A DNA stretch of 64,000 nt from Chelativorans sp. ZYF759 (GCF_012911015.1 NZ_WVVV01000016.1:33604-97603), one strand, 5' to 3'; positions 1-8,342 are shown, counted from the stretch's first letter. Numbers and translations are program-made. Notes: a model not told the origin generated them from the letters alone.

Positions 1-841
1 CAGGATTTTCAAGCACGAAAGCGAGTTGGAGATCTGGAAGCAGGACAGCAGCGGAAAATTCGCCTTGCTCAAGATTTATCCGATGTGCCGCTGGTCTGGA
101 ACGCTTGGTCCCAAGAAGCGCGAGGGCGACAGGCAGGCACCGGAAGGGTTCTATCATGTCAGCGCCGGGATGCTGAATCCGAACTCGGAGTACTTTCTCT
201 CCTTCAACCTCGGTTATCCCAACAGGCTGGAAGCGGCTCTCGGCTACACGGGTGACGCGCTCATGGTTCATGGAGCATGCTCTTCATCGGGGTGCTACGC
301 TCTTACCGACGAGGGCGTCTCGGAAATCTTCGCTGTGGCCCGAGAGGCTTTGAAAGGTAGCCAGACGGCCTTTCAGGTACAGGCATTCCCGTTCCGAATG
401 ACCCCCCAGAACATGGCCGATCATCGCGACGATCCAAATTTCGCTTTCTGGAGCGACCTGAAGCATGGCTATGACATTTTTGAAGTCAAGAAACGGCAAC
501 CCAGGGTCTCCTATTGTGGGGGCCGCTACGCGTTTGATGGACAATTCCAGGGGGGCGAACCGCCCAATCCGCTGGCCGCGTGCCCGCCGACAACTAATGA
601 AGTCGTTCCATTGATTGCCAACAAGACTGAGGCCGATCGCCTAGCCTTCGAGAGAATTTTGGAGAATGGCACAGCGTTAGCCGCGCATGGATATGTCGAC
701 GGAGGCATGCATCCCACCTTCCGTCGATTGCTGGAGCAGGTCGGAGCGGAGAAAATGGCGAAACGAACGTCTCTGACTTCCGTGCCAATAAGCCGCCCCG
801 ATGCCGTGCTTGCCGATCCGCATAGCCGTCAGGACTGGTAG
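1..841 (+). CDS. L,D-transpeptidase (YafK/YkuD-type), 5'-truncated by window edge
   Basis: Periplasmic or secreted enzyme that forms or exchanges peptidoglycan cross-links through an active-site cysteine. The motif HG-x6-GCYAL (HGACSSSGCYAL, about residue 90) carries the catalytic His and Cys of the YkuD fold, as in the YafK subgroup. The reading frame is open to the left edge: the codons before the TTG at 26 read RIFKHESE, which is typical family sequence, so the real start and signal peptide lie outside the window and the TTG should not be taken as the start. The C-terminal third (from about residue 170) is low in recognisable motifs. It converges on the methyltransferase gene, with about 190 bases between them. 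Family assignment is secure; substrate is not. Confidence 0.85.
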   Translation, partial: RIFKHESELEIWKQDSSGKFALLKIYPMCRWSGTLGPKKREGDRQAPEGFYHVSAGMLNPNSEYFLSFNLGYPNRLEAALGYTGDALMVHGACSSSGCYALTDEGVSEIFAVAREALKGSQTAFQVQAFPFRMTPQNMADHRDDPNFAFWSDLKHGYDIFEVKKRQPRVSYCGGRYAFDGQFQGGEPPNPLAACPPTTNEVVPLIANKTEADRLAFERILENGTALAAHGYVDGGMHPTFRRLLEQVGAEKMAKRTSLTSVPISRPDAVLADPHSRQDW

Positions 842-1033
842 GAAGGCAGGCAGGAGCCTCGACGCTGGAGGGTTCAGGTCGATTGGCATCCGCAGAATGG
901 TTTCCAATAACTCCCCAAAGCCACCGTTGCCCTCGACCATCAGGCGGCGCCAAGGCTGAATGGTGGCGCCGCTTGACCGCGCATGGTCCAAGTGAGGAGC
1001 CACCGCCTCTCCTGGATGAACTTGAAAAAATGC

Positions 1034-1657
1034 TCACAGCCGCTTGAAGATTGCGACAGTGAAGTCCTGCGTTCTCCCGCCTGGCGTGAAATGCTCCTCC
1101 TTGCGGGACTCCACGAGAGCGAATGAAGCGCCCAGTCGCGCGGCCAGCTCCGCGGGGGAATAGCGACGGACAGGAAGACCGCTACAGCGCTCAGGCCCTT
1201 CCGGCGCGAAGGTAGAGATGATCACCGTCGACCCGGCCCGACTGCCGGCGGTCAGCGCATCGATGTAAGCTTGCTGGTCTTGGCTTTCGGTAAGGAAGTG
1301 AAGCACAGCTCGGTCGTGCCAGATTGCGTGACTGCGCGACGGCTGCCATTGGGTGATATTGCCAGTGATCATGGTGACCTCAGAGGCTCGCTCGCCCAGC
1401 CGCTTGCGGACGGAGTCGAGGGCTTGCTCCGATAGGTCGAGGATCGTGATGTCGGAATAGCCTCTGGCCAAGAGAGCATCGACGAGACGCGAGGCACCGG
1501 CACCAATGTCGATGATGGGGGCATCGAGGCTCGGCGCAAATTTGCCGATGAGTTCCAGCGACGTGGCAGGATTGTCCTGGAACCAGGAATACGTGTCCTC
1601 GGCGTTGCTCGAATAGACGCCGTCCCAGTGCGATTTTCCGGCTGACGATGCGCTCAT
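1034..1657 (-). CDS. class I SAM-dependent methyltransferase
   Basis: A 207-residue cytosolic methyltransferase. The SAM-binding loop is visible as IDIGAGASRLVDALL at about residues 49-63, followed by an acidic residue at the end of the second strand (ILDLSEQAL) and the post-II region (HDRAVLHFL). The length is typical of the small class I Rossmann-fold enzymes. The N-terminal stretch HWDGVYSS...YSWFQ is seen in a subgroup often annotated only as class I methyltransferase; the substrate cannot be told from sequence. It stands alone, convergent with the L,D-transpeptidase and upstream of the copper block in the same orientation, but a strong hairpin at 1733-1758 separates it from that block. 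Confidence 0.85.
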   Translation of the reverse strand: MSASSAGKSHWDGVYSSNAEDTYSWFQDNPATSLELIGKFAPSLDAPIIDIGAGASRLVDALLARGYSDITILDLSEQALDSVRKRLGERASEVTMITGNITQWQPSRSHAIWHDRAVLHFLTESQDQQAYIDALTAGSRAGSTVIISTFAPEGPERCSGLPVRRYSPAELAARLGASFALVESRKEEHFTPGGRTQDFTVAIFKRL

Positions 1658-1732
1658 TGTGGCTGTCGGTACCGTACAGGCGCCGCTCCTACTGTAAGTT
1701 CAACGGGTGTCTGGCCAATCCGGCAAGGTGGT

Positions 1733-1758
1733 GGCCGCGCGGTCAGGACCGCGCGGCC
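1733..1758 (-). terminator. GC-rich hairpin after the DUF305 gene, likely terminator
   Basis: Arms GGCCGCGCGGTC (1733-1744) and GACCGCGCGGCC (1747-1758) are perfect complements with a 2-base centre, so an 11-bp stem with a 4-base loop is possible. It begins 8 bases past the DUF305 stop codon on the minus strand. No strong T-run follows, so a Rho-independent terminator is likely but not certain. Confidence 0.5.
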
Positions 1759-1766
1759 TGTCGTGT

Positions 1767-2258
1767 CTAGTTCGCGTTTTCGACCAGCCAGTTGGTCATC
1801 TGCTCGATCTCGGCGACCTGAGCTTCGATGATCTCCTCGGCCAAAGCCCGCATCTGCGGGTCGTCGCCATGCTCAAGCAGCACCTGCGCCATGTCGATGG
1901 CGCCCTGATGGTGGGCGATCATCCCACAGGCGAACGCCACGTCGGCATCGTCGTTCATCATGCCCTCGTGCATGGCGGGCATGGTGATCATCATCTTGCG
2001 CATGTTTTCCTGAACATGCTCGGGCACGGCCTCGAGGTTCATGCCGCCCATCCCCATCATGTCCATCATGGCCGCGTGCATGTCGTCATTCTGACTGCCA
2101 TGCATGCCCCCATGACCCATCGACGAATGGTCCATGCCGCCCGGTGTGGAAGACGTGCACTGCTCGGGAAGCTGGAACTCGGCCTCCTGGGCAAGAGCCG
2201 GGATGGACAGGCTGGCGGCCGCGACAGCGGCCATGAGTAGGGTCTTTACGGGTTTCAT
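1767..2258 (-). CDS. DUF305 domain protein, Met/His-rich, periplasmic (copper-associated)
   Basis: Exported 163-residue protein. The chosen start is the ATG at 2258, preceded by AGGAG at good spacing; a longer frame upstream lacks this. Residues 1-24 are a signal peptide (MKPVKTLLMAAVAAASLSIPALA, cleavage after ALA). Residues about 35-70 are extremely rich in Met, His and Gly (MDHSSMGHGGMHG and MMDMMGMGGM), a likely Cu(I)/Ag(I)-binding stretch. The C-terminal DUF305 helical domain has the hallmark MIAHHQGAIDMAQ. DUF305 proteins are commonly linked with copper tolerance, but no activity is established. It is the last gene of a three-gene minus-strand run after the HMA protein and the His-rich protein. 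Confidence 0.85.
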   Translation of the reverse strand: MKPVKTLLMAAVAAASLSIPALAQEAEFQLPEQCTSSTPGGMDHSSMGHGGMHGSQNDDMHAAMMDMMGMGGMNLEAVPEHVQENMRKMMITMPAMHEGMMNDDADVAFACGMIAHHQGAIDMAQVLLEHGDDPQMRALAEEIIEAQVAEIEQMTNWLVENAN

Positions 2259-2292
2259 CGGAATTCTCCTGTTGAGTCTGATTTGAATACGG

Positions 2293-2670
2293 TCAGCCGA
2301 GGAGATCTCGCGGAGGCGGGAGGTCGACGCCGGGACCATTGCCCAACGCCTCTAAGGCAAGAATGTTCTCCGTTTCGTCACTCATGCGCTTAAGAGGCAT
2401 GGCATCAGGGTCCATCGCCACTCCCGGATGACAAAGCGTCATCATGCAGCAGCCGATGCCGGAAGGCTCGCAACCGACATGGACATCGTTCGTATCCCGA
2501 TGCACAGGAGAATGATGCGTCGAATGAACGTGCGTCTGGGTGGCCCCAGCTCCATGCGCGTGCGTGTCCGAAGCGGAGGCAAGTGGACCAGCTGACGGCC
2601 ATACCAGAGCCACCGCAAGCGCCAGCAGCACGGCGATCATCAGCTGTGATGGGCGGCAGACGCGTCCCAC
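2293..2670 (-). CDS. small His-rich exported or membrane protein of the copper block
   Basis: 125 residues starting at a GTG (2670) that lies 5 bases after the stop of the HMA gene, with AGGT upstream, so translational coupling is likely. Residues about 10-30 form one hydrophobic segment (signal peptide or anchor). The next part is rich in His (HAHGAGATQTHVHSTHHSPVH) and has a Cys pair (GCCMMTLCHPG), both suggestive of metal binding. I do not recognise a named family. Position between a copper-type HMA chaperone and a DUF305 protein suggests a periplasmic metal buffer; that role is inference. Confidence 0.65.
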   Translation of the reverse strand: MGRVCRPSQLMIAVLLALAVALVWPSAGPLASASDTHAHGAGATQTHVHSTHHSPVHRDTNDVHVGCEPSGIGCCMMTLCHPGVAMDPDAMPLKRMSDETENILALEALGNGPGVDLPPPRDLLG

Positions 2671-2675
2671 CAGAC

Positions 2676-2867
2676 CTACCTCTCCGGCGGGTAACCCGCA
2701 TCATCGAGCTTGGCGAGGAGGGCAGCTTCATCAGCGCTCGACCCGACACGCACCGCCTTGGTCGCCAGATCGATCTCCACCGTCGCCTGGGGATCGACGG
2801 AATGGATTGCCTTGGTAACGCCTTTGGCGCAGCCGCCACAGGTCATGTTGTCGATACGGAATTGCAT
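2676..2867 (-). CDS. heavy-metal-associated (HMA) domain copper chaperone, CopZ-like
   Basis: A 63-residue single HMA domain with the Cu(I)-binding motif MTCGGC (residues 8-13) and the family pattern up to DDAGYPPER. Start chosen at ATG 2867 because GAGGAG sits just upstream; the longer frame from 2897 has no ribosome site. Such proteins carry Cu(I) to P-type ATPases or to CueR-type regulators in the cytosol. It is the first gene of the minus-strand copper run and lies directly downstream of a CueR-like operator (2911-2932). Confidence 0.9.
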   Translation of the reverse strand: MQFRIDNMTCGGCAKGVTKAIHSVDPQATVEIDLATKAVRVGSSADEAALLAKLDDAGYPPER

Positions 2868-2910
2868 CGGGCACTCCTCGAATGAATTGCGTTTCACCAG
2901 GGAGATGGGG

Positions 2911-2932
2911 ATTCCAGCAGGTGGAAGGTCAA
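2911..2932 (-). promoter_or_regulatory. CueR/MerR-type promoter-operator driving the HMA-DUF305 run
   Basis: Read on the minus strand from 2932: a -35 box TTGACC merges into TTCC, 7 bases follow, then GGAAT. CueR operators have ACCTTCC-N7-GGAAGG overlapping the -35 with an over-long spacer; this copy matches the left arm fully and the first four bases of the right arm. The -10 is not clear. It faces the HMA gene about 45 bases away. Confidence 0.55.
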
Positions 2933-2970
2933 GAGGGAGAATCCTTTATAGCTGTGTTAGGCGGTCGGTG

Positions 2971-2994
2971 TTGACCTTCCATCGACTGGAAGGC
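2971..2994 (+). promoter_or_regulatory. CueR/MerR-type promoter-operator facing the copA remnant and glutaredoxin-MauE gene
   Basis: TTGACC at 2971-2976 overlaps the dyad ACCTTCC (2974-2980), N7, GGAAGGC (2988-2994). This matches the operator layout of CueR-controlled copA promoters. It points to the plus strand, opposite to the operator at 2911-2932, so the two form a divergent copper-responsive pair. No cueR gene lies in the window. Confidence 0.6.
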
Positions 2995-3008
2995 GCACGA
3001 AAGCGTCC

Positions 3009-3175
3009 ATGAGCTTGCCGACTGGAGCCAAGATGTCTGCCCATGCCGGAAACAACCACGAGGTCGAGCCGAATAAGTCCGGTGCTCTGCCAACGATCAG
3101 GCTTCCCGTGCGGGGGATGAGTTCCTCGTCCTATGTCGCGCGGGCTGAAAGATCGCTGCAGCCCGCCCCGGGCCC
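3009..3175 (+). pseudogene. remnant of the N-terminus of a copper P-type ATPase (CopA-like)
   Basis: The frame from ATG 3009 reads 34 residues of low-complexity leader, then IRLPVRGM-SSSSYVARAERSLQPAPG. This is the pattern of the first HMA domain of CopA ATPases (GMTCxxCVxRVExAL...VPG), but the metal-binding cysteines are replaced by Ser/Tyr, and the homology stops after the first helix. The rest of the ATPase is missing and the next gene's ribosome site overlaps the frame. It sits just downstream of a CueR-like operator, where copA would be expected. The homology is short, so the call is moderate. Confidence 0.5.
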
Positions 3176-3192
3176 TTCACAGGAAAACTGTC

Positions 3193-3954
3193 ATGAACCA
3201 GCACACTCCAACTTCTGAGAAATCCGCGACGCTCTACCGGATGGTGATGCCCCAACATGTCTGCCCCTATGGCACCAAGTCCAAATGGCTGCTTGAGTCC
3301 CAAGGCTATACGGTCGAGGATCATCACCTGACAACGCGCGAAGAGACCGACGCCTTCAAGGCAGAGCATGGTGTCGATACCACGCCGCAGGCTTTCATCG
3401 ATGGCGAGCGGATCGGCGGTTATGATGAGCTTCGGGAGCGGTTCGGCAAGACCGTCATTCGCGAAGGCGACACGACCTACAGACCGGTCATCGCCATATT
3501 CTCGGTCGCATTCCTCATGGGTGTCGCGATTTCCTGGACAGCTCTCGGGACGATTCATCCGATCCACACGGCCGAATGGTTCATCGCCTCGGCCATGGTC
3601 CTGCTGGGGCTTCAGAAGCTGCGCGATGTCGAGGGCTTCTCAACGATGTTCCTGAACTACGATCTGCTCGCCAGCAGGTGGGTGCCATATGGCTACATCT
3701 ACCCCTTCGCCGAGACGCTTGCGGGTCTGCTGATGCTCGCCGGCGCGCTCATGTGGCTGTCGATCCCGATTGCGTTGTTCATTGGAACGGTGGGTGCCGT
3801 ATCCGTATTCAAGGCCGTCTATATCGACAGGCGCGAACTCAAATGCGCCTGCGTCGGCGGTGGCTCAAACGTGCCACTGGGCTTCGTCTCGCTCACCGAG
3901 AACCTCATGATGATTGGGATGGCGGTGTGGATGCTGGTGCACTACGCCCTTTGA
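3193..3954 (+). CDS. glutaredoxin-MauE fusion membrane protein
   Basis: 253 residues; start at ATG 3193 with AGGAAA just upstream. Residues 12-85 are a glutaredoxin domain with active site CPYG (Cys24) in place of the usual CPYC, so only the N-terminal thiol is kept; the cis-Pro loop (TTPQAFIDGERIGGYDEL) is present. From about residue 95 on there are four hydrophobic segments matching the MauE/DoxX-like membrane family, which helps disulfide formation in methylamine dehydrogenase maturation. A pair CAC near residue 217 may be a second thiol site. The fusion probably passes electrons across or within the inner membrane; here it lies in a copper block, so protection or repair of thiols under copper stress is an inference. 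Confidence 0.8.
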   Translation: MNQHTPTSEKSATLYRMVMPQHVCPYGTKSKWLLESQGYTVEDHHLTTREETDAFKAEHGVDTTPQAFIDGERIGGYDELRERFGKTVIREGDTTYRPVIAIFSVAFLMGVAISWTALGTIHPIHTAEWFIASAMVLLGLQKLRDVEGFSTMFLNYDLLASRWVPYGYIYPFAETLAGLLMLAGALMWLSIPIALFIGTVGAVSVFKAVYIDRRELKCACVGGGSNVPLGFVSLTENLMMIGMAVWMLVHYAL

Positions 3955-4271
3955 TGCTGGGGGGCACTGCTGGCGTCACGCACCTCCGAAGCGGACCGCG
4001 CCCGAGTGGTTGGCGACAAGCCTGAATCTACCAATCCTTGCCCGCCGAGTCGCCAATGTCCTCGCGGGCTCACGAGGGCGTTTCCCCAGTGTCCGCTTAC
4101 CGTGTGCCGATTTCCAACAGCCGACGGTCTGTTCACGGCCCCATTCACGCCGAAAGCCAGATGCCTTTCGAATGGCGGGTTTCAGGTCGCGGGCAAATAA
4201 GCCGGGCAGTCCAAGCTTGGGGGCGCGTCCGGCTGTTAGAAGCCGATCCCAAGCGGCTGGCATTCACCCTT
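3955..4271. other. intergenic stretch without recognisable gene
   Basis: Between the glutaredoxin-MauE gene and the convergent LuxR gene. Several short open frames exist on both strands, but none has a ribosome site, family resemblance or rhizobial codon pattern. Nothing is called. Confidence 0.5.
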
Positions 4272-4967
4272 CTAGATGAGGCCCAGACGGATTGCGATCG
4301 ACGCGGCCTGCCTGGTATTGGACGCCCCGAGCTTCTTGGTTGCACCATCGAGATACGAGCGCACCGAGCGGTAGGCCACCCCGAGCATGAGAGCGATATC
4401 CGGCATCGACATCCCTTCGGCGAACCAGCGCAGACACTCTGCTTCGCGCGGTGACAGCCGGATGCCGGATGCCAGGGATGCGTCGCTTGACACCCCGTCC
4501 AATCGGGAATGAATGAAGGCGACGGCAACGGCTGCGGTGACGGGATCGATGTCCGTGCTGAGGGCGGATACTGGCCTGCCGCTTGCCAGGGTGAACACCA
4601 TGCGGTCCTTGAAACCGACAGGGATCGAAATCGATATTCCCGACCGGATGCCGAACCGGTCTGCCTCCGTGAAGAACTGTGAAACGCCACGTCGCCCGCT
4701 ACGCCTTGCTTCATCTGCCGACCAGGCGAACAGCGGCGGGCCGTGCTTGGCCTTGGTCACGACCGGATCGACGCGGATGAAGTCGTTTTCCACATAGAGT
4801 TCCTGCCATTCGCGCGAATAGTTCGAGACAGCAAAACTCTCAGGTCCGCTCAGGTAGAGGTAGGCATAGAAGTCGAAGCCCGTAGCTTCCGCGAAATCGC
4901 GCAGCGCCCGCCGTGCAGCCTTCTCTTCGAGCGGGAGTGAGAGTCTGTCGATCAAAAGCAAAAGCAT
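4272..4967 (-). CDS. traR: LuxR-family quorum-sensing regulator, TraR-like
   Basis: 231 residues from ATG 4967. This start matches the length and N-terminus of TraR (about 234); a longer frame to 5054 adds 29 residues with no resemblance. The N-terminal autoinducer-binding domain keeps the family's acyl-homoserine-lactone contacts: REW and ELY (equivalents of TraR W57 and Y61), VDP (D70, P71), FAW (W85) and GIRSG (G113). The C-terminal helix-turn-helix (LSPREAECLRWFAEGMSMPDIA to the end) is of LuxR type. It lies 89 bases after trbI in the same orientation, as a transfer regulator would. No luxI/traI synthase and no traM anti-activator are seen in the window, so it may answer to a signal made elsewhere. 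The gene symbol is given by context and similarity. Confidence 0.8.
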   Translation of the reverse strand: MLLLLIDRLSLPLEEKAARRALRDFAEATGFDFYAYLYLSGPESFAVSNYSREWQELYVENDFIRVDPVVTKAKHGPPLFAWSADEARRSGRRGVSQFFTEADRFGIRSGISISIPVGFKDRMVFTLASGRPVSALSTDIDPVTAAVAVAFIHSRLDGVSSDASLASGIRLSPREAECLRWFAEGMSMPDIALMLGVAYRSVRSYLDGATKKLGASNTRQAASIAIRLGLI

Positions 4968-5056
4968 GTCGTTCAATGGAGAGCAGCTCCAGTTCAATGC
5001 GGCGCGGCAGAAGGCCTGCCTTCCGCACGGAGCGCTGACAACGATAGGGGCCATGG

Positions 5057-6355
5057 TTATCGGTACGACCGGGGGAAGACGATGTCCTGGTCGACCAGAA
5101 CGTTGAAACGGTAGCCCGGCCGGATTTCGAGGGTGGGCTGTACGTTGAGGTTGCGCGACACCGTCTGCTCGGAAATCTGTCCAAACGTCTCCGCAAAGGA
5201 ACGCCGCGCGGCATCCTCGGCGCTGTTGGCAGTGCCCAAACTATTGCGATCCTGCGGGAGCATCATCTCGGTGCCGGTGCCAATCAGCGCGACCAGGATC
5301 GCCGATCCGAAGGTGCGCAGATAGTGATTGTCGACCCGGTCGTTGAATCCCCCATGGCCGGCAGAGTCCGTACCCGCCATGCCGCCGATCTGGAGCGTCG
5401 CCCCGTTCGGAAAGATGATGTCAGTCCAGATGACGAGCACCCTGTTTTGTCCAAATGTGACCTTGGAATCATAGCGGCCAAAGAGTTTCGATCCCTGCGG
5501 GATGAGCAGATGCCGCCCCGTGGCGCTGTCATAGACGTTCTGGGAAACTTGCGCTGTGATGCGGCCGGGAAGATCTGAATTGATGCCGGTGACGAGCGTT
5601 GCAGGGATGACCGAGCCGCGTTTGAGCTCATAAGCCGAAAATTGCGCGACGACCGTGTTGGGTAGATATCCAAGGTCGCGAATGTCCTGGTTGAAGAAAC
5701 TCTCCTTGGCCGCCTGTGCGTTCGCATCCGCAGCACCACCCGAGCCGGCTTGCATGGCGGCCGCATAGAGGTCCATCGCGTTCGGCGGTCGTGTAGATCC
5801 GCCTTGGGTCCCGGACGGCCCTGACGTTTCGCCCTGGCTCTGCGCGGACACGTTACTCAGGTCAACCGTAATCGGAGAATCGAACGCGGCATCGTTGGCC
5901 TGTAGGCTCGCCATGCGTTGGCGATGCAGCTCGCGCAAAAACTGCTCTTCCTGTTCGCGCTCCATCCGAGCACGCCAAGCCTCTTCCGGTTCGAGCGCGG
6001 TTCGCTGCGGCTCTGCCGCGTTTGAGGCCGGCGGTTGCGGCATGAAGGGGTTGGTTGCCGGCTCTCTCGGCTCGGCTGGCGCCGGCTGGCGCTCGGGACG
6101 TGCCGGTTCCCCAATGATGCCGTCGGGCACGCCCCGTGTGAGCTGGTCTGCATGGGTCGAGGCAGGCCGCGAACCGGGCGCGTATCCAGGATCATCACCC
6201 CCCAAGCGCAGGCCGCGAGAGGACAGGCCATAAAAGATGACGGCGAGGAACAGCACCACCAGGCCAATCGCCACGATGATCGGCAGGCGGTTGAGCCGCC
6301 GGATACGCGGTGTTCCGGCACTATTGGAGCCGCCAAGATTAAGGGCTTCGCTCAT
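5057..6355 (-). CDS. trbI: conjugal transfer protein TrbI (VirB10-like)
   Basis: 432 residues. It is the VirB10-type scaffold that spans the inner membrane and periplasm and joins the outer-membrane core of the type IV secretion system. One transmembrane segment lies at about residues 25-46 (LPIIVAIGLVVLFLAVIFYGL), then a Pro/Glu-rich periplasmic linker. The conserved C-terminal domain starts near residue 230 (YELKRGSVIPATLVTGINSDLPG), with the family pattern LLIPQGSKLFGRYDSKV. Last gene of the trb operon; its ATG overlaps the end of trbH. Confidence 0.95.
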   Translation of the reverse strand: MSEALNLGGSNSAGTPRIRRLNRLPIIVAIGLVVLFLAVIFYGLSSRGLRLGGDDPGYAPGSRPASTHADQLTRGVPDGIIGEPARPERQPAPAEPREPATNPFMPQPPASNAAEPQRTALEPEEAWRARMEREQEEQFLRELHRQRMASLQANDAAFDSPITVDLSNVSAQSQGETSGPSGTQGGSTRPPNAMDLYAAAMQAGSGGAADANAQAAKESFFNQDIRDLGYLPNTVVAQFSAYELKRGSVIPATLVTGINSDLPGRITAQVSQNVYDSATGRHLLIPQGSKLFGRYDSKVTFGQNRVLVIWTDIIFPNGATLQIGGMAGTDSAGHGGFNDRVDNHYLRTFGSAILVALIGTGTEMMLPQDRNSLGTANSAEDAARRSFAETFGQISEQTVSRNLNVQPTLEIRPGYRFNVLVDQDIVFPRSYR

Positions 6356-6819
6356 ACCGGCTCCCCTGCCCCGCGCTGCATGATCGAAAGGGGAGAGATC
6401 GGGGCCGCGCCTTCGCTGCCATGCCGGTACATGCGCGTGAGATCGAGCGTGAGGGTCGACAGGCGAACGAGGATGCTTCCCTCGAACTCGTCAACGACAT
6501 AGGCAAGTGCCACCACGTTCGTTGCCTCGGTCACCTGGTCCGTGACGACGGCGTAACCCCAGCCCCTGAGCGAGGCTTCGAGCGCCTGGCCGAACACCGA
6601 GCCGTCGGGCGTCAGGCTGATCGTGGTGCTGCCGGGTCCGATCTGTTCCGTGAGACGGCCCACCATGTCTCCGGCGATCGAGGACGCTGCTTCGGGCGTA
6701 AGCTGCGCAGACGCCGTGCTCTGGACGAGTCCCGCGCTGCCAAGCGTCTGACACGCGGCCAGTGCCGACACCGACGCGATCAGCAGAGTGAGGCGGACGA
6801 GGTTTGAGAGCTTTCGCAT
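6352..6819 (-). CDS. trbH: conjugal transfer lipoprotein TrbH
   Basis: 155 residues with a lipoprotein signal: positively charged start, hydrophobic core and the lipobox LAAC (Cys about residue 23), so it should be anchored in a membrane facing the periplasm. It occupies the TrbH slot between trbG and trbI in pTi-type operons and has the usual length. It overlaps trbI by 4 bases. Function in mating-pair formation is known only by association with the pilus apparatus. Confidence 0.9.
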   Translation of the reverse strand: MRKLSNLVRLTLLIASVSALAACQTLGSAGLVQSTASAQLTPEAASSIAGDMVGRLTEQIGPGSTTISLTPDGSVFGQALEASLRGWGYAVVTDQVTEATNVVALAYVVDEFEGSILVRLSTLTLDLTRMYRHGSEGAAPISPLSIMQRGAGEPV

Positions 6820-6823
6820 CCCC

Positions 6824-7648
6824 CTACCCTCCCCGCCTGATGGTGATCTTCTCCTGGGTGCGCCCGACGCCAGACACGAGGATGGCCTGGTCGATATGGT
6901 AGTCGACCACCATCATGGTGCCGTTCATCCGATAGTTGACGATGCGGTTTTCGCCCCCGGAAACGACGAAGAGGACCGGCGCGTCCTGACCGGAAAGCGA
7001 TGACGGAAACTGGATGTAGGTCTTCTGGCCGTCGCTGTAGATCCGCGTCGGCCGCCACCTTGCCGTTCCGCTCACGCGAAACGAAAAATCGAGCTGGTCG
7101 GCCGGCACGCCGGCGCCGGGCACAATACTGGCCTCCATGCGGGCCGCCACCTCTGCAAAGCGTGCATTGACGTCTTCGGGATACTCGAAGCCGACACGGG
7201 CCATATATTGGGTCGAATGGGACTTGAGCTGGATGTGGTAAGTGCGCCGCGATGTCGTCACCACCATCGAGGTCGAAAGCCCTGCCTCCGATGGCTTCAC
7301 AATCAGATGTACTGACTGGCTGCCGGGAGGCCCCGAGGTTGCCGGTTCGACCTTCCAGCGCACAGTGTCGCCAACCAACACATCGCGCACGATCTCGCCC
7401 GGCTGAAGCTCGATATCGCAGACCTGAAGCGGTGAACAGACGACCGAGGGCTGCACCTCGCCGAAGAGAAAAATCACCTTGCCGTCGGGTCCGCGTGTCA
7501 CGACCCCCTGCCCGTGCTGCCACTGGCCCGAAAGCCCGGTTGCGCGCTGTTCGGTGACGCTGAGATTTTGCGCCAGGGCCGGCCCTGCAATCATTGCGAA
7601 AACCAGTCCAGAGCACAGGGCTGTGCTCCGGAATGCTCGTAAACTCAT
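6824..7648 (-). CDS. trbG: conjugal transfer protein TrbG (VirB9-like)
   Basis: 274 residues from ATG 7648, preceded by GAGGAT; a longer frame to 7738 overlaps trbF and is rejected. A signal peptide covers residues 1-26 (cleavage after ALA). The mature protein has the VirB9/CagX fold, with an N-terminal beta domain and a conserved C-terminal part ([16 protein letters not shown], then [24 protein letters not shown]) that contacts the TrbI/VirB10 cap. It is a component of the outer-membrane core complex. Confidence 0.95.
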   Translation of the reverse strand: MSLRAFRSTALCSGLVFAMIAGPALAQNLSVTEQRATGLSGQWQHGQGVVTRGPDGKVIFLFGEVQPSVVCSPLQVCDIELQPGEIVRDVLVGDTVRWKVEPATSGPPGSQSVHLIVKPSEAGLSTSMVVTTSRRTYHIQLKSHSTQYMARVGFEYPEDVNARFAEVAARMEASIVPGAGVPADQLDFSFRVSGTARWRPTRIYSDGQKTYIQFPSSLSGQDAPVLFVVSGGENRIVNYRMNGTMMVVDYHIDQAILVSGVGRTQEKITIRRGG

Positions 7649-7667
7649 GGGAATATCCTCCGGGCAC

Positions 7668-8342
7668 TCACAACTGTGCCGTCCAGTCGAAATCTCTGAG
7701 GTAAAGGCCGATCGGATTGAGGCGGATGACCGCCTCATCCTGGGGCGGGGTGAGCGTCACGGTGGCAACGCCCCGAAACCGCCGTACCGCGAGCTCCCTG
7801 CCCTGCCGGTCGCGCTCATATTCGGTCCAGTCAACCTGAAAGCTCTGGCTCGACAGCGGAACGATGTTGGTGACTTCGACCGCGACGGTGATCGTGCGCG
7901 CGCGGTCGAACGGGGAGCTCCCCCGGAACCAGGCATTGACCTTCTCAGTCGCGGGATCTGAGGTGCGAAGGTGGGCGTAGGTGCGGTCGATATATTGCTT
8001 CTGCACGACCGCATCCGGGGTCACGGAACGGAAGTTCGAAACGAAACTGCCGAGTGTGGCACGCACCACGCGCGGATCGGCATATTCGATCTGCTGGGGG
8101 AAGCCGGCACTCGCGGCCGTGCCAAGCCGGTCGACCTCCACGATATAGGGCACGAGTTGCACCTGCGTGCTCTGGTAGAGCGCGTATGAAAAACCGATCA
8201 CCGACATCAGCATGCCGGTTACGCCGACGATGCGCCAGGAGGCTGCGGCGTGGACGTAAGAGCCATAGCGCTCGTTCCATTCCTGGCGCGCGGCAAGATA
8301 TGGGTTCTCGGGTGGAGTCTTCGCGGCCATCGTCGGTTTCAC
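7668..8342 (-). CDS. trbF: conjugal transfer protein TrbF (VirB8-like)
   Basis: 224 residues. Inner-membrane assembly factor with one transmembrane helix at about residues 37-58 ([21 protein letters not shown]) and a periplasmic NTF2-like VirB8 domain behind it. The ATG overlaps the trbL stop codon by 4 bases (ATGA), so the two are translationally coupled. Length and position are those of pTi TrbF. Confidence 0.95.
   Translation of the reverse strand: MKPTMAAKTPPENPYLAARQEWNERYGSYVHAAASWRIVGVTGMLMSVIGFSYALYQSTQVQLVPYIVEVDRLGTAASAGFPQQIEYADPRVVRATLGSFVSNFRSVTPDAVVQKQYIDRTYAHLRTSDPATEKVNAWFRGSSPFDRARTITVAVEVTNIVPLSSQSFQVDWTEYERDRQGRELAVRRFRGVATVTLTPPQDEAVIRLNPIGLYLRDFDWTAQL

Noticed and set aside
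594..1037. Long minus-strand frame across the end of the L,D-transpeptidase
   Set aside because: It is an antisense shadow without family pattern or ribosome site; the plus-strand YkuD motif is clear.
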